Shown one piece after another: positions 1 to 8,402 of a stretch of DNA of 53,351 bases. Location: contig JAFGEW010000039.1 in assembly GCA_016931415.1 (NCBI GenBank), positions 1-53,351 on the forward strand, written 5' to 3'. How positions within the stretch are numbered: the stretch's first letter is position 1; every line of letters begins with the position of its first letter. Below the pieces are notes generated by a model that saw only the letters and a program-made list of their open reading frames with translations, was not told where the DNA came from and made no database searches. The position numbers and the translations under genes were made by a program. The stretch comes from Verrucomicrobiota bacterium. Its GTDB lineage: Bacteria; Auribacterota; JABMQX01; JAFGEW01.

Positions 1-511
1 ACCCGTAAGGCCGCTGCTAAGGCACGATCCGAGCCAGACCCGCGCCCAAAGCGCCGAAGGCAAGGGTAATTAGATGCGTTTGCCCTGTGATTGCATCGAC
101 AGAACGAAAACATGGCCCGTTCCCTCCACAGATCCTCGCCCAAAGATGCCGATGTCCACACCACCGCAGCCTCGCCCTTCTACATACCGCGTCCGGCTGG
201 CGCCGGAAGCCCTCCCGCAGGTGGGACCGACTGGTGTTCTCGTGAGAACTCGGCCCTTCAGAGTACGCTCGGAAGGCGCAAGGATACCAGGCAAGTGTAT
301 GCAGACCTCGGCACACCTGGCAAGAGAACGCTCCAGCTCGATTCGGAGGAAAGAACGCAGATGAGTTTCTTCGGGTAGTCGTGCAACTGCGTACGCGCTG
401 ACGGTGCAGTTCAGCAAATCGGCGGGCTATGGCCGTCTCACCACGACAGTATGAAGACGGATCCGAACGGCCCTAGAACAGCAAGAACCGCAAGCGCTTA
501 GCCCGCGCCCG
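1..511. other. stretch with no callable gene
   Basis: Several overlapping open frames exist on both strands, but none has a recognisable domain, a convincing ribosome binding site or consistent coding character, and the minus-strand frames switch near position 80. It could be the decayed end of a neighbouring gene lying outside the window. I see no RNA gene or clear terminator in it. Confidence 0.5.
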
Positions 512-1579
512 CTACTTCTTCTTCGACATCTGCGAGGCGACGATCGCCACCAACAAGAGGGCACCGCCGCCGATAAACAAATACGTTCGGTATTTCCCAA
601 AAAAACTCTGCTCGCCGTCCGACGAGTCTTCCTCGTCATTCGCGCTCTCACTCTCCCCGTCCTCGTCCCCGTCGTCGTCGCCTGACATCCGCTCTCCGTC
701 ACCCGAACCACTCGGTTCTTGAACGGCAGGAGGCGTGAGCGCCGCCTCGATCGGACCCCGATCGCCCCCCAGACGCACCGCGAGCACGCCAGAGCCGCCA
801 CATCTCGGGCATGGCCTGTATGGCGCCTCGCCAAGACTCGACGTGGACGTGCCGCTCGTGCTCGACCCGCTGGTCCCTCCCAAAGTGGAGGTCTGCGTCC
901 CCGACTGATCCGCGCTGCCACGGACTCCTCCAGACCCTGCGCACGTCGGACAGAGACCCTCGTTTAGTCCTACCTCGAGCAGGCGATACCCCCGCCCCGA
1001 ACAGGCCGGACACGTCGCCATCACCGTGCCAGCGGACGACCCTGTGTTCGAACCGTCCTGGGTGCCGTCCGTTCTCCCGAACGCCCCACCATGCGTGCCG
1101 CCCTGCGTCGTGGTGGTGCCCGCCCCCGTGCTCGGGGCGATTGCGACCTTGCCGATCCCGCCGCAGAATGTGCACGTCATAACGACGTTGAGCTTCACTT
1201 CCGGCGGCCGCTCGTTCGGAGGCCGGCTGTAGTTCCGCATCGCCTCTCTGGCGGGTTTCTCGTATTGCTTGTTGAGCGTGATCGCCTTGGCGAATAGCGT
1301 CTCTGCCTTGGTCCTGTTATGCAGCCGGAGCATGAACAGCCCGGCCACGTAGTACTCCTCGCCCGGCCTTTCGGCATTGCTCGCCCAGAAAAACAACACC
1401 GCGCCGCGCGGGTAGGGCATCTCCCCGTACGGGGTCTTCACCGTAACTGTCTGCTCCGTCACGTCAGCAATCGGGATCTCCTCGACGCGGCCGTCGTTGA
1501 AAACCACGATGTCGGCCAACGCCGGCGTTACACCCGCCGCCAACGCAATGCCAAGGGCGACAGCGACCAGCGCCTTCAT
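512..1579 (-). CDS. secreted protein with DnaJ-type zinc-knuckle repeats and C-terminal membrane anchor
   Basis: The start is the ATG at 1579, behind a strong GAGGAGGT site, rather than the longer frame upstream. Residues 1-22 are a classic signal peptide ending in ALA. Residues 23-70 form a short beta-rich region containing 'VVFNDGRVEE'. Four CxxCxGxG knuckles follow at about residues 136, 190, 210 and 257, the pattern of the central zinc domain of DnaJ, separated by Ser/Thr/Gly-rich linkers. A strongly acidic tract precedes one transmembrane helix (about 333-351) and a KKK tail. There is no J domain. The likely topology puts the zinc knuckles outside the cytoplasm, anchored by the C-terminus. 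Function is unknown; zinc binding and a scaffold or folding role are inferences from the knuckles alone. Confidence 0.8.
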   Translation of the reverse strand: MKALVAVALGIALAAGVTPALADIVVFNDGRVEEIPIADVTEQTVTVKTPYGEMPYPRGAVLFFWASNAERPGEEYYVAGLFMLRLHNRTKAETLFAKAITLNKQYEKPAREAMRNYSRPPNERPPEVKLNVVMTCTFCGGIGKVAIAPSTGAGTTTTQGGTHGGAFGRTDGTQDGSNTGSSAGTVMATCPACSGRGYRLLEVGLNEGLCPTCAGSGGVRGSADQSGTQTSTLGGTSGSSTSGTSTSSLGEAPYRPCPRCGGSGVLAVRLGGDRGPIEAALTPPAVQEPSGSGDGERMSGDDDGDEDGESESANDEEDSSDGEQSFFGKYRTYLFIGGGALLLVAIVASQMSKKK

Positions 1580-2284
1580 CTGTCCTACCTCCTCGCGTGA
1601 TTCGTGCCTCCTGCAATGTACCTGGACTCCCACCTCCCGGCAAGAAGCGAATCTGGGCCACCGTTGCCAGTCGCCTCGGGGTCCGGCGCGCCGTAGAGCC
1701 GCCGGGCTGCCGCGGCAGGTCAGAAGCCTAACGGCACACCAAGCCCTCGACTGCTGCTACCTCACTCTCTGCTGTCCCGGAGCGCTGGCTCGACCCGACC
1801 TGTGCAGCACATTCTGTCAATGGCTGCTCTATAGTAGGACACGGAAGCTGATCCGCATGGACACGGATTGATCATGACGTCCTGTCTCACGATCTGCTGA
1901 TGCGCTGGGGCGTTCATCGTCCTGAGACGAAGCCTGTTGTCGTATACGCGCGAGCACCCCCTCTGGCAACTCGAGCCCAGAGAGCGTTGGGTCCCCCAGA
2001 GCGGGCTGGCACACGGCAGCTTGCCACGCGCGGCCACGACGCGCCGCTCTTGGGCCGGCGAGGTTTTTGCGGGCAGTGCTTGGGCGCGCGCGTGGCGCAC
2101 CAGCCCCAGGCGCAGATTCAGACTTGTGGTCTTTCGAGCCGATCATGTCGCAATATCGCATCGAGACCACGGCCGCCCTCCCCTTGAACGTTTGGCTTTG
2201 CCAACCGCGATTCAAGCAGGAGTCGGTCGTGGTCTCATCTATTTTTCGCCCCTGTGGTACCGTTCTTCTGTCCGAGCCCAGGGC

Positions 2285-2387
2285 GGCAAGCCTCTGGCGC
2301 AAACGCGCTGGCCCGAGCCGACCCAAACAGCGCAGGATCCCCTCCTGCCCGGCCGCGGGTGGGTCAAGATGTACCTGCACTTGCCCT
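2285..2387 (+). pseudogene. RHS-gene remnant
   Basis: These 103 bases match the reverse complement of 21957-22059 without gaps, with about ten mismatches counted by eye. Read on the plus strand, one frame gives residues containing 'PLAQT' and 'GWVKMYLHLP', closely matching the other copy, whose RHS neighbours show the origin. Similarity stops right after the 17 bases GTACCTGCACTTGCCCT, the same breakpoint as in the RHS island. The remnant is far too short to be functional. Confidence 0.6.
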
Positions 2388-2508
2388 GCTATGGCGTGGT
2401 TTGTGGTTGACATTCATGAGCAGATGTGGTATAGTTCAAATCAGGCATAGCGATTGGGGGTTCTGGGTCTCCACAAGCCAACGGCTGTGGGCCACTTACG
2501 TTGTTTTG

Positions 2509-2525
2509 CCGTGTGTCACACACGG
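2509..2525. promoter_or_regulatory. perfect inverted repeat, possible operator
   Basis: CCGTGTGT, one base, then ACACACGG: an 8+1+8 dyad about 145 bases upstream of the PEP-CTERM gene. The form fits a dimeric regulator site, but no promoter elements could be assigned with confidence. Confidence 0.3.
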
Positions 2526-2617
2526 TCAGCAAGGCGCGTGCAGCGGAAGCATGGGGGAAGGTTCGTGCGTGCGCACAATGCTCTTGCTGTAAGCCCAGTG
2601 TTTGAAGAGTGTTTGAC

Positions 2618-2636
2618 GGCAGGGACGAACCCTGCC
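2618..2636 (+). promoter_or_regulatory. hairpin in the leader of the PEP-CTERM gene
   Basis: GGCAGGG and CCCTGCC form a 7-bp stem around a 5-base loop. The hairpin lies 12-15 bases upstream of the GGAAGGGGG ribosome binding region. It may be a transcript-stabilising 5' hairpin or a copy of a dispersed repeat; nothing here decides between them. Confidence 0.35.
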
Positions 2637-2668
2637 ACATCCAATAACAGGAAGGGGGTGTACGGAAC

Positions 2669-3295
2669 ATGAAGAAACTGGTCATTCTGTGTGCCATGGT
2701 GCTGGCCTGTCCTGTCGCCTTCGCGCAGAACATCGTCGAGATGACACTGGATTCCACGACATCCGCAAATCAGGAGAACATCAACCAGTATGTCGTCGAC
2801 GAGCTGCTTGGTGTCGAGGTTGCCCAGAAAGACGGCTGGGCGGGATGGCTTTACTGGGACGCTCCCAAGTTCTCCTTCGGCCCGGTGGACCTCACCCTTG
2901 CCTCTGAGCTCCAGCTGACGGCGCGCTACCACCAGGAGGATTACGAGGGGCGGCCTGCTTACAGTGACGCCAACATCTGGCTCCTGCTGGAGGACAGCGC
3001 AGGCACTCTGCAGGATATCGCGTGGAACCCTGCAGAGGAAAGCTGGACTGGACAAGGTGACATGTGGCTGACCACTACCAGGGACCTGTCCACGGTCGTG
3101 TGGGACGCTGCCTTTGACCCGACTCAAGTCACCAAGCTCTGGGTCCGCAGCACAAACTGGGGCGCACCGGATCCACCGAACAATGATTACCTGCGCTTCA
3201 GCGAGTTGGTGATTACCCCGATCCCCGAGCCGGGCACGATAGCGTTGTTCGGCCTCGGGCTGCTGGGCCTTCTCGGCATCCGGCGCAAGAAGTAG
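2669..3295 (+). CDS. PEP-CTERM sorting-domain protein
   Basis: A 208-residue exported protein. It has a signal peptide (residues 1-20, ending AFAQ), then a beta-rich domain of about 160 residues with many Trp and Tyr, of no family I recognise. The C-terminus carries the complete PEP-CTERM signal: PEP at residues 186-188, a hydrophobic helix and RRKK. In known systems this tail is processed by an exosortase and the protein is delivered to the cell surface or an exopolysaccharide matrix. No exosortase is encoded in this window, although a polyprenyl-phosphate sugar transferase of the kind that accompanies such systems sits at 44.8 kb. The start follows GGAAGGGGG. The gene stands alone, with its own terminator. 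Confidence 0.88.
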   Translation: MKKLVILCAMVLACPVAFAQNIVEMTLDSTTSANQENINQYVVDELLGVEVAQKDGWAGWLYWDAPKFSFGPVDLTLASELQLTARYHQEDYEGRPAYSDANIWLLLEDSAGTLQDIAWNPAEESWTGQGDMWLTTTRDLSTVVWDAAFDPTQVTKLWVRSTNWGAPDPPNNDYLRFSELVITPIPEPGTIALFGLGLLGLLGIRRKK

Positions 3296-3314
3296 GACAT
3301 CTTTGTCAGCATGA

Positions 3315-3346
3315 GGGCGGGACCCCACCGGGGGCACCGCCCTTTT
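3315..3346 (+). terminator. intrinsic terminator of the PEP-CTERM gene
   Basis: GGGCGG at 3315-3320 pairs with CCGCCC at 3337-3342. An inner CCCC/GGGG stem is separated by a small internal loop, and TTTT follows. It sits 20 bases past the stop codon. Confidence 0.75.
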
Positions 3347-3481
3347 CTCTGAGAGCGCACGAAATGGCGACCGTCACTTGCGCTCCCAGAGACGCTGGCA
3401 GGTTCGCCAAAGCCCAGGCGGGGCGGAGCGGTAGCCGGTCCCCCTCGTTGTCCGCGCACGGTGTGCCGTGACGAAGGCGGG

Positions 3482-4234
3482 CTATGGCGTCTCCTGTGTG
3501 CCCGCGTCCTTGATGACGCCGAGCGGGTAGCGGGGGATCACCTTCTCCTCGATCCACTTCAGCGCGTCGAGCGGCTCGACGCCCCAGTAAGTCGGGCATG
3601 GGGAGAGCAGCTCGACAAGCGAGAAGCCCTTGCCCTCCACCTGGTACTGAAACGCCTTCTTGAGCGCCCGCTTCGCGGCCCGGATGTTCTTGGGCGAGTT
3701 GAGCGCGCACCGTGCCAGGAACGCCGTGCGGTCACACACGGCCAGCATCTCGGGCACCTTGAGCGGCGCGCCGACGTCGTCGGCCATCCGGCCTCGCGGC
3801 GTGGTCTTGGTCACTTGGCCCTCAAGCGTTGTGGGCGCCATCTGGCCGCCCGTCATGCCATAGACGCCGTTGTTGACGAAGACCACGGTGATGTTCTCTC
3901 CGCGATTGCCCGCGTGAATGATCTCGGCCGTACCGATCGCCGCCAGATCGCCGTCGCCCTGGTAGCTGAACACGATCAGGTCGGGCCGCGCCCGCTTCAT
4001 GCCCGTCGCCACGGCGGGCGTGCGCCCGTGGGCCGCCTCGCTCACATCGAAGTTGAAGTAGTCGTATCCGAGCACGGCGCAGCCCACCGGCGCGATCCCC
4101 ACGGTGCGCTCGCGGATGCCGAGCTCGTCGACGATCTCGGCGATAAGCCGGTGCACGATCCCGTGCCCGCACCCGGCGCAGTAATGCGTCTCAACGTCTT
4201 TGAGGCTTTCCGGCCTCTGATATACCGCCTGCAT
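3482..4234 (-). CDS. korB: 2-oxoacid:ferredoxin oxidoreductase, beta subunit (TPP-binding)
   Basis: The thiamine-diphosphate-binding subunit of a pyruvate/2-oxoglutarate-type ferredoxin oxidoreductase, which decarboxylates a 2-oxoacid to the acyl-CoA and reduces ferredoxin. Seen in the sequence: CAGCGHG near the N-terminus, the GDGDLAAIG metal/TPP motif, and NNGVYGMTGGQ. About 250 residues, the usual size. The ATG at 4234 overlaps the TGA of the alpha gene (a GTG three bases earlier is an alternative), so the two are translationally coupled. It is the last gene of the array. The gamma subunit gene that commonly follows is missing, because only about 185 non-coding bases separate it from the convergent PEP-CTERM gene. 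The substrate (2-oxoglutarate, branched-chain or other) cannot be fixed by eye. Confidence 0.9.
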   Translation of the reverse strand: MQAVYQRPESLKDVETHYCAGCGHGIVHRLIAEIVDELGIRERTVGIAPVGCAVLGYDYFNFDVSEAAHGRTPAVATGMKRARPDLIVFSYQGDGDLAAIGTAEIIHAGNRGENITVVFVNNGVYGMTGGQMAPTTLEGQVTKTTPRGRMADDVGAPLKVPEMLAVCDRTAFLARCALNSPKNIRAAKRALKKAFQYQVEGKGFSLVELLSPCPTYWGVEPLDALKWIEEKVIPRYPLGVIKDAGTQETP

Positions 4235-5328
4235 CACGACACGCCCTCCCTGACGAGGAGCTTCTCAACCTCGGCAACGACTTCCTCGACCTCCATCACC
4301 ACTCCGCCGGTCCGGCCGTAGAACTCGACGGGCCGCCGACCCTCGATGGCCAGCCGCACGTCCTCGACCATCTGCCCCGCGTTCATCTCGACGACGAGAT
4401 ACGCCTGGGCCCGCTCGCGCGTGGCCCGGAGCGCTTCATACGGGAACGGCCACACCGCAATCGGCCGGAACAGCCCGGCCCGCACCCCGCGCTCGCGCAG
4501 CACGCGCACCACCGAGCGGCAGATGCGCGCCACCATGCCGAACGCAACGAGCACGACGTCAGCGTCCTCGATCTGACGCGTGTCGTAGCGCACTTCGTCG
4601 CATTCCATCTGCGCGTACTTGGCCTGGAGCTTCTGGTTGTGCCGCTCCAGATCATGCTCGTTGAGGTAGAGCGACTTGATCCACTGCGGTTCGCGGCCCT
4701 TGCAGCCCGTAAGCGCCCACGGCTTCTCCGGCTCATGCGTCTCAGCATGCTCGGGAATCACGACCGGCTCCATCATCTGGCCCAGTACGCCGTCGCTGAG
4801 CACAAGCACCGGGTTGCGGTAGCGGTCGGCAATGTCGAATGCCTCGATCGTCAGATCAACGAGCTCCTGCACCGCTGAGGCCGCGAGCACGACGTGGCGG
4901 TAGTCGCCGTGGCCACCCCCGCGCGTCGCCTGGAAGTAGTCCGACTGCGACGGCCCGATGCCGCCCAGCCCCGGCCCGCCGCGCATCACGTTGGCGATCA
5001 CGGCCGGCAGCTCGCACCCGGCAAGGTACGAGATCCCTTCCTGCTTGAGGCTGATGCCCGGGCTCGACGAGCTTGTCATTGCCCGGGCCCCCACGGCCGA
5101 CGCGCCGAACACCATGTTGACCGCTGCCAGCTCGCTCTCCGACTGCAGGAACACACCGCCCACCTCAGGCATGCGCTTGGCCATGTAGGCAGTCACCTCG
5201 TTCTGCGGGGTGATCGGATAGCCGAAGTAGCACCGGCACCCAGCCGCGATGGCGGCCTCGGCCATCGCCTCGTTGCCGCACATCAGAATGCGCTCGCTCC
5301 GAGCGCCGTTGCCGTCATTCTTTGCCAT
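4234..5328 (-). CDS. korA: 2-oxoacid:ferredoxin oxidoreductase, alpha subunit
   Basis: A 364-residue subunit carrying the pyrimidine-binding half of the TPP site and the CoA-side domain. The diagnostic stretch YPITPQNE lies near residue 37, followed by the Ser-rich SSSSPGISLKQEG loop and MRGGPGLGGIGPSQSDY. Both are typical of KorA/VorB-type alpha chains. The length is that of a stand-alone alpha subunit, so the gamma domain is not fused to it. The start codon lies inside the end of the upstream ferredoxin gene (14-base overlap), and its TGA overlaps the start of the beta gene. This gives a tight ferredoxin-alpha-beta order. Confidence 0.9.
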   Translation of the reverse strand: MAKNDGNGARSERILMCGNEAMAEAAIAAGCRCYFGYPITPQNEVTAYMAKRMPEVGGVFLQSESELAAVNMVFGASAVGARAMTSSSSPGISLKQEGISYLAGCELPAVIANVMRGGPGLGGIGPSQSDYFQATRGGGHGDYRHVVLAASAVQELVDLTIEAFDIADRYRNPVLVLSDGVLGQMMEPVVIPEHAETHEPEKPWALTGCKGREPQWIKSLYLNEHDLERHNQKLQAKYAQMECDEVRYDTRQIEDADVVLVAFGMVARICRSVVRVLRERGVRAGLFRPIAVWPFPYEALRATRERAQAYLVVEMNAGQMVEDVRLAIEGRRPVEFYGRTGGVVMEVEEVVAEVEKLLVREGVS

Positions 5329-5530
5329 TGCTGTACACCTCGATCACCACGTCCGGACACACCACGACGCACGTCCGGCACCCGTTGCACTGCTCGGGAC
5401 GCGCGGCCACAACCGGGTGCACGCCGCGCGCGTTGAGCTCGTCGGACAACTCGAGCACCTGGCGCGGGCACGACGCGATGCAGTAGCCGCAGCTCTTGCA
5501 CCAGTCGCAGCGGATCTTTAGTTCGAACAC
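5315..5530 (-). CDS. korD: 2x[4Fe-4S] ferredoxin subunit of the 2-oxoacid oxidoreductase
   Basis: A 71-residue dicluster ferredoxin with CDWCKSCGYCIASCP near residues 8-22 and CNGCRTCVVVCP near 48-59, each a CxxCxxCxxxCP motif. It would carry electrons out of, or within, the oxidoreductase encoded by the next two genes. It starts at GTG 5530 behind GGGAGGAG, 36 bases after the end of nadK, so it probably belongs to the long upstream operon. The N-terminal FELKIRC context is typical of the KorD-type delta subunit. Confidence 0.88.
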   Translation of the reverse strand: MFELKIRCDWCKSCGYCIASCPRQVLELSDELNARGVHPVVAARPEQCNGCRTCVVVCPDVVIEVYSNGKE

Positions 5531-5566
5531 TTTCTCCTCCCGGATACGGTCACCCCTTCGGCATGA

Positions 5567-6436
5567 CTAGGCCGGCGTGCGCGCGCCGCCCCAACCAAGC
5601 TTCCTCTCAAGAATGTCCAGGTAAGTCCGGTCAGGATTCGTCACAAGCCGGACCCGGTCGGCCGACTTCGACACCTTCACAGCGTCCTTGCCCCGGAGCG
5701 TGACTCCCACCTGCCCGTCGATCGTCACCCCGGCCCCGGCGCGGTCCTCGCCGAGTTCGATTCGCACCGACCGCTCGGCCGGAAGCAGGATCGGCCGCAC
5801 CGTCAGTGTGTGTGCGCAGATCGGCGTGAGCAGAATCACATCGAGGTCGGGATGGACGATCGGCCCGCCCGCCGAAAGCGAGTAGGCCGTCGAACCCGTC
5901 GGCGTCGCCACAATGAGCCCGTCGGCCTCGTAGCGCGTCAACAAGCGGCTCCCGACGAACGCGTTGAGCCGCAGCATGCGCGCCAGCGTCCCGGCGTCGA
6001 TCACGATCTCGTTGAGCGCCGTGTGCCGCTCGACCTCCTCGCCCTGCCGCTCGACGGCCACGTCGAGCATCATCCGCTCGGAGACCGAAAGCGTCCCCCC
6101 GAGCAGCGCATCGAGCGACCCGAACAGCTCATCAACGTTGAACTCCGCCAGAAACCCCAGCCCGCCGATGTTGACCCCGAGCACGGGCGCGCGGCAATTG
6201 CCCACGCGCCGGATCGAACTGAGCATCGTCCCGTCGCCGCCTAGCGAGATGACGAGCTCGCCCTGATGCAGCTCGGCGTTCGGTTCGAGCGCACCGCCCG
6301 CCAAGCCGTGCTCCCTGACAACCTCCCGCGGCATGGCCACTCGCACACCGCGCACGGAGAACTCATCAAGCAAACGCCGCGTCAGCTCAAACCAACCCGG
6401 CTTCGTCGTGTTCGGTACAATCGAAACCAGCTTCAC
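5567..6436 (-). CDS. nadK: NAD kinase
   Basis: Phosphorylates NAD to NADP using ATP or polyphosphate. Seen: GGDGT at residues 66-70, the NE motif in ALNEIVID, TPTGSTAYSLSAGGP for substrate binding, and the C-terminal ITIDGQ-like region. The start is placed at GTG 6436, whose GTGA overlaps the stop of dxs. The longer open frame upstream only re-reads dxs in another phase. The resulting 289 residues match the usual length. The dxs-nadK adjacency also occurs in Firmicutes-type xseAB-dxs-tlyA-nadK clusters, and here tlyA is absent. Confidence 0.92.
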   Translation of the reverse strand: MKLVSIVPNTTKPGWFELTRRLLDEFSVRGVRVAMPREVVREHGLAGGALEPNAELHQGELVISLGGDGTMLSSIRRVGNCRAPVLGVNIGGLGFLAEFNVDELFGSLDALLGGTLSVSERMMLDVAVERQGEEVERHTALNEIVIDAGTLARMLRLNAFVGSRLLTRYEADGLIVATPTGSTAYSLSAGGPIVHPDLDVILLTPICAHTLTVRPILLPAERSVRIELGEDRAGAGVTIDGQVGVTLRGKDAVKVSKSADRVRLVTNPDRTYLDILERKLGWGGARTPA

Positions 6437-8346
6437 GGCCGTGCCTTGTCCGAAGTCCTCTCCTGTGCCGTCTCGCGCTGGGTGAACAACGCCTTGACCC
6501 GCGCGGCGATCGCCGGCGCGGTCAGCCCAAGCTGCCCGAGCAGCTCGCGACGCGAGCCGTGCTCGACGAACGCATCCGGAATCCCGATCCGCAAGCAGGC
6601 CACCGAGTGCATCATCCGGTCGCACAGCCATTCAGCCACCGCGCTGCCAAAGCCGCCGTGGAGCACGTGCTCCTCGATCGTGACGATCCGCCCCGTCGAG
6701 GCCGCGAGCAAGAGCAGATCCTGATCGAGCGGCTTGAGAAAACGCGGGTTGGCCACCATCGCGGAGATGCCTGCCTGCGCGAGCAGCTCGGCCGCCTCAA
6801 GCGCCGGCGCAATCATCGTGCCCGCGGCCAGCAGCGCCACGTCGCCCCCCTGTCGCTCGACAACGCCGCGGCCATACGCGATCCGTTCGACCGGCGCCTC
6901 GAGGTTTGCGCCGACGCCCTGGCTGCGCGGATATCGCACGGCCACGGGCCCGTTGTGCTGGAACGCGAAGTGGAGCATGTCGCGCAGTTCGCGTTCGTCT
7001 TTCGGGGCAAGCAACGTCATGTTCGGCATCATGCCGAGATAGGAGATGTCGAATACGCCGTGGTGCGTCGGCCCATCCTCGCCGACGAGCCCCGCGCGGT
7101 CGACGGCGAACACGACCGGCAACCGCTGCAGGCACACATCGTGCAGGATCTGGTCGTAGGCGCGCTGCAGGAACGTCGAGTAGACGGCCACCACAGGCCG
7201 CATGCCGGCCATCGCCAGCCCCGCGGCGAAAATCACCGTGTGCTCCTCGGCGATCCCCACGTCGTGGAATCGGCCCGGGAAACGCGCCTGGAACGGATCG
7301 AGCCCGACGCCGGCAGCCATCGCCGCCGTGATCGCCACAATCCGCTCGTCCTGTTCGGCGCGCTCACACAGGGTGCGGCCGAACACCTCGGTATACGTCG
7401 GGTGTGTCCGGTCCGATTTCGAGCGACCCGTTCTCCGATCGAACCTCGGCGCACTGTGAAATGCCTCCGGCTCGTGCTCGGCAGGGGCGTATCCCTTCCC
7501 CTTACGCGTAAGCACATGCAGCAGCACGGGACGGCGTTCCTTCTTGATCTCGCCGAGCAGCCGGAGCAGCGACGGCAGGTCGTGCCCGTCGATTGGACCG
7601 AAGTAGCGGAACCCCATCTCCTCGAAGAACAGGCCCGGCACCAACAGCCCTTTGATGCTCTCGAGCACACGATAGCGCCACCGCACGAGCCGCAACCCCA
7701 CCTTCGGTATACGCAGGATCAGCCGATCGATCGCCCGGCTGAACCGGTTGTACAGCGGGCTGGCGATGACCCGATTGAGATAGAGCGAGATCGCCCCCAC
7801 GTTCGGCGAAATGGACATCTTGTTATCGTTGAGAATGACGAGGAAATCCCTGATCCCCGAGTGCCCCTGGTAGAGCGCCTCGAACGCCGTGCCGCCCGTG
7901 AGCGCGCCGTCGCCGATTACGGCAATCACTTTCTCGTCGCTGCCGCGCATGTCACGCGCCACAGCCAGCCCGAGCGCCGCCGAGATCGCCGTGCTCGCGT
8001 GCCCGGCGCCGAATGCGTCGTACTCGCTCTCCGCCGGCTTGGCGAAGCCGCTCATGCCGCCGAACTGCCGCAGCGTGCGGAACCGCTCGCGCCGCCCTGT
8101 GATGAGCTTGTGCGCGTACGTCTGGTGGCTCACGTCCCAAACGATCTTGTCGTTCGGCGCATCGAACGTCCGGTGCAGCGCGATCGTGAGCTCGACCACG
8201 CCGAGGTTCGACGCCAAGTGTCCACCGGTGCGTGACACGGTGTGGATGATCTCGTCGCGGACTTCCTGCGCGAGCGCCTCGAGCTGGCCCAATTGCAGCT
8301 TCGCCAGGTCGCGCGGCGAGTCAATCATGTCGAGATAACGCGACAT
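6433..8346 (-). CDS. dxs: 1-deoxy-D-xylulose-5-phosphate synthase
   Basis: The first enzyme of the MEP isoprenoid pathway: it condenses pyruvate and glyceraldehyde 3-phosphate with TPP. The 637-residue length is full. Visible marks are GGHLASNLG (41-49), GHAST (115-119), the TPP motif GDGALTGG (145-152) followed by LNDNKMSISPNVG, GKGY near 310, and DRAGLVGEDGPTHHG in the pyrimidine domain. The start has an AAGGAG site. It lies 56 bases after xseB and overlaps nadK, giving an xseA-xseB-dxs-nadK order. The prenyl transferase gene often found between xseB and dxs is not here. Confidence 0.96.
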   Translation of the reverse strand: MSRYLDMIDSPRDLAKLQLGQLEALAQEVRDEIIHTVSRTGGHLASNLGVVELTIALHRTFDAPNDKIVWDVSHQTYAHKLITGRRERFRTLRQFGGMSGFAKPAESEYDAFGAGHASTAISAALGLAVARDMRGSDEKVIAVIGDGALTGGTAFEALYQGHSGIRDFLVILNDNKMSISPNVGAISLYLNRVIASPLYNRFSRAIDRLILRIPKVGLRLVRWRYRVLESIKGLLVPGLFFEEMGFRYFGPIDGHDLPSLLRLLGEIKKERRPVLLHVLTRKGKGYAPAEHEPEAFHSAPRFDRRTGRSKSDRTHPTYTEVFGRTLCERAEQDERIVAITAAMAAGVGLDPFQARFPGRFHDVGIAEEHTVIFAAGLAMAGMRPVVAVYSTFLQRAYDQILHDVCLQRLPVVFAVDRAGLVGEDGPTHHGVFDISYLGMMPNMTLLAPKDERELRDMLHFAFQHNGPVAVRYPRSQGVGANLEAPVERIAYGRGVVERQGGDVALLAAGTMIAPALEAAELLAQAGISAMVANPRFLKPLDQDLLLLAASTGRIVTIEEHVLHGGFGSAVAEWLCDRMMHSVACLRIGIPDAFVEHGSRRELLGQLGLTAPAIAARVKALFTQRETAQERTSDKARP

Positions 8347-8402
8347 CGGACGCTTCTCCTTGCTGCAGCGCGCGCAGCCTGCATGACGCGCGACGCTGCG
8401 GC

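Larger units (their letters stand above)
1580..2668. other. gene-poor kilobase containing an RHS remnant and palindromes
   Basis: No frame in this stretch has domain similarity I recognise or a good start site. It contains the RHS-like remnant at 2285-2387, a perfect palindrome at 2509-2525 and a hairpin at 2618-2636 just before the next gene. The part from 1660 to 2280 looks like decayed coding sequence, but I cannot name its source. Confidence 0.5.

Noticed and set aside
1829-2413. 194-codon minus-strand open frame across the RHS remnant
   Set aside because: Its frame runs opposite to the RHS-like reading and has no recognisable content beyond the repeat.
6559-8235. 558-codon plus-strand open frame opposite dxs
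   Set aside because: Antisense shadow of a certain gene with biased composition. Similar shadows lie opposite xseA/ymdB, pheT, thrS and others.
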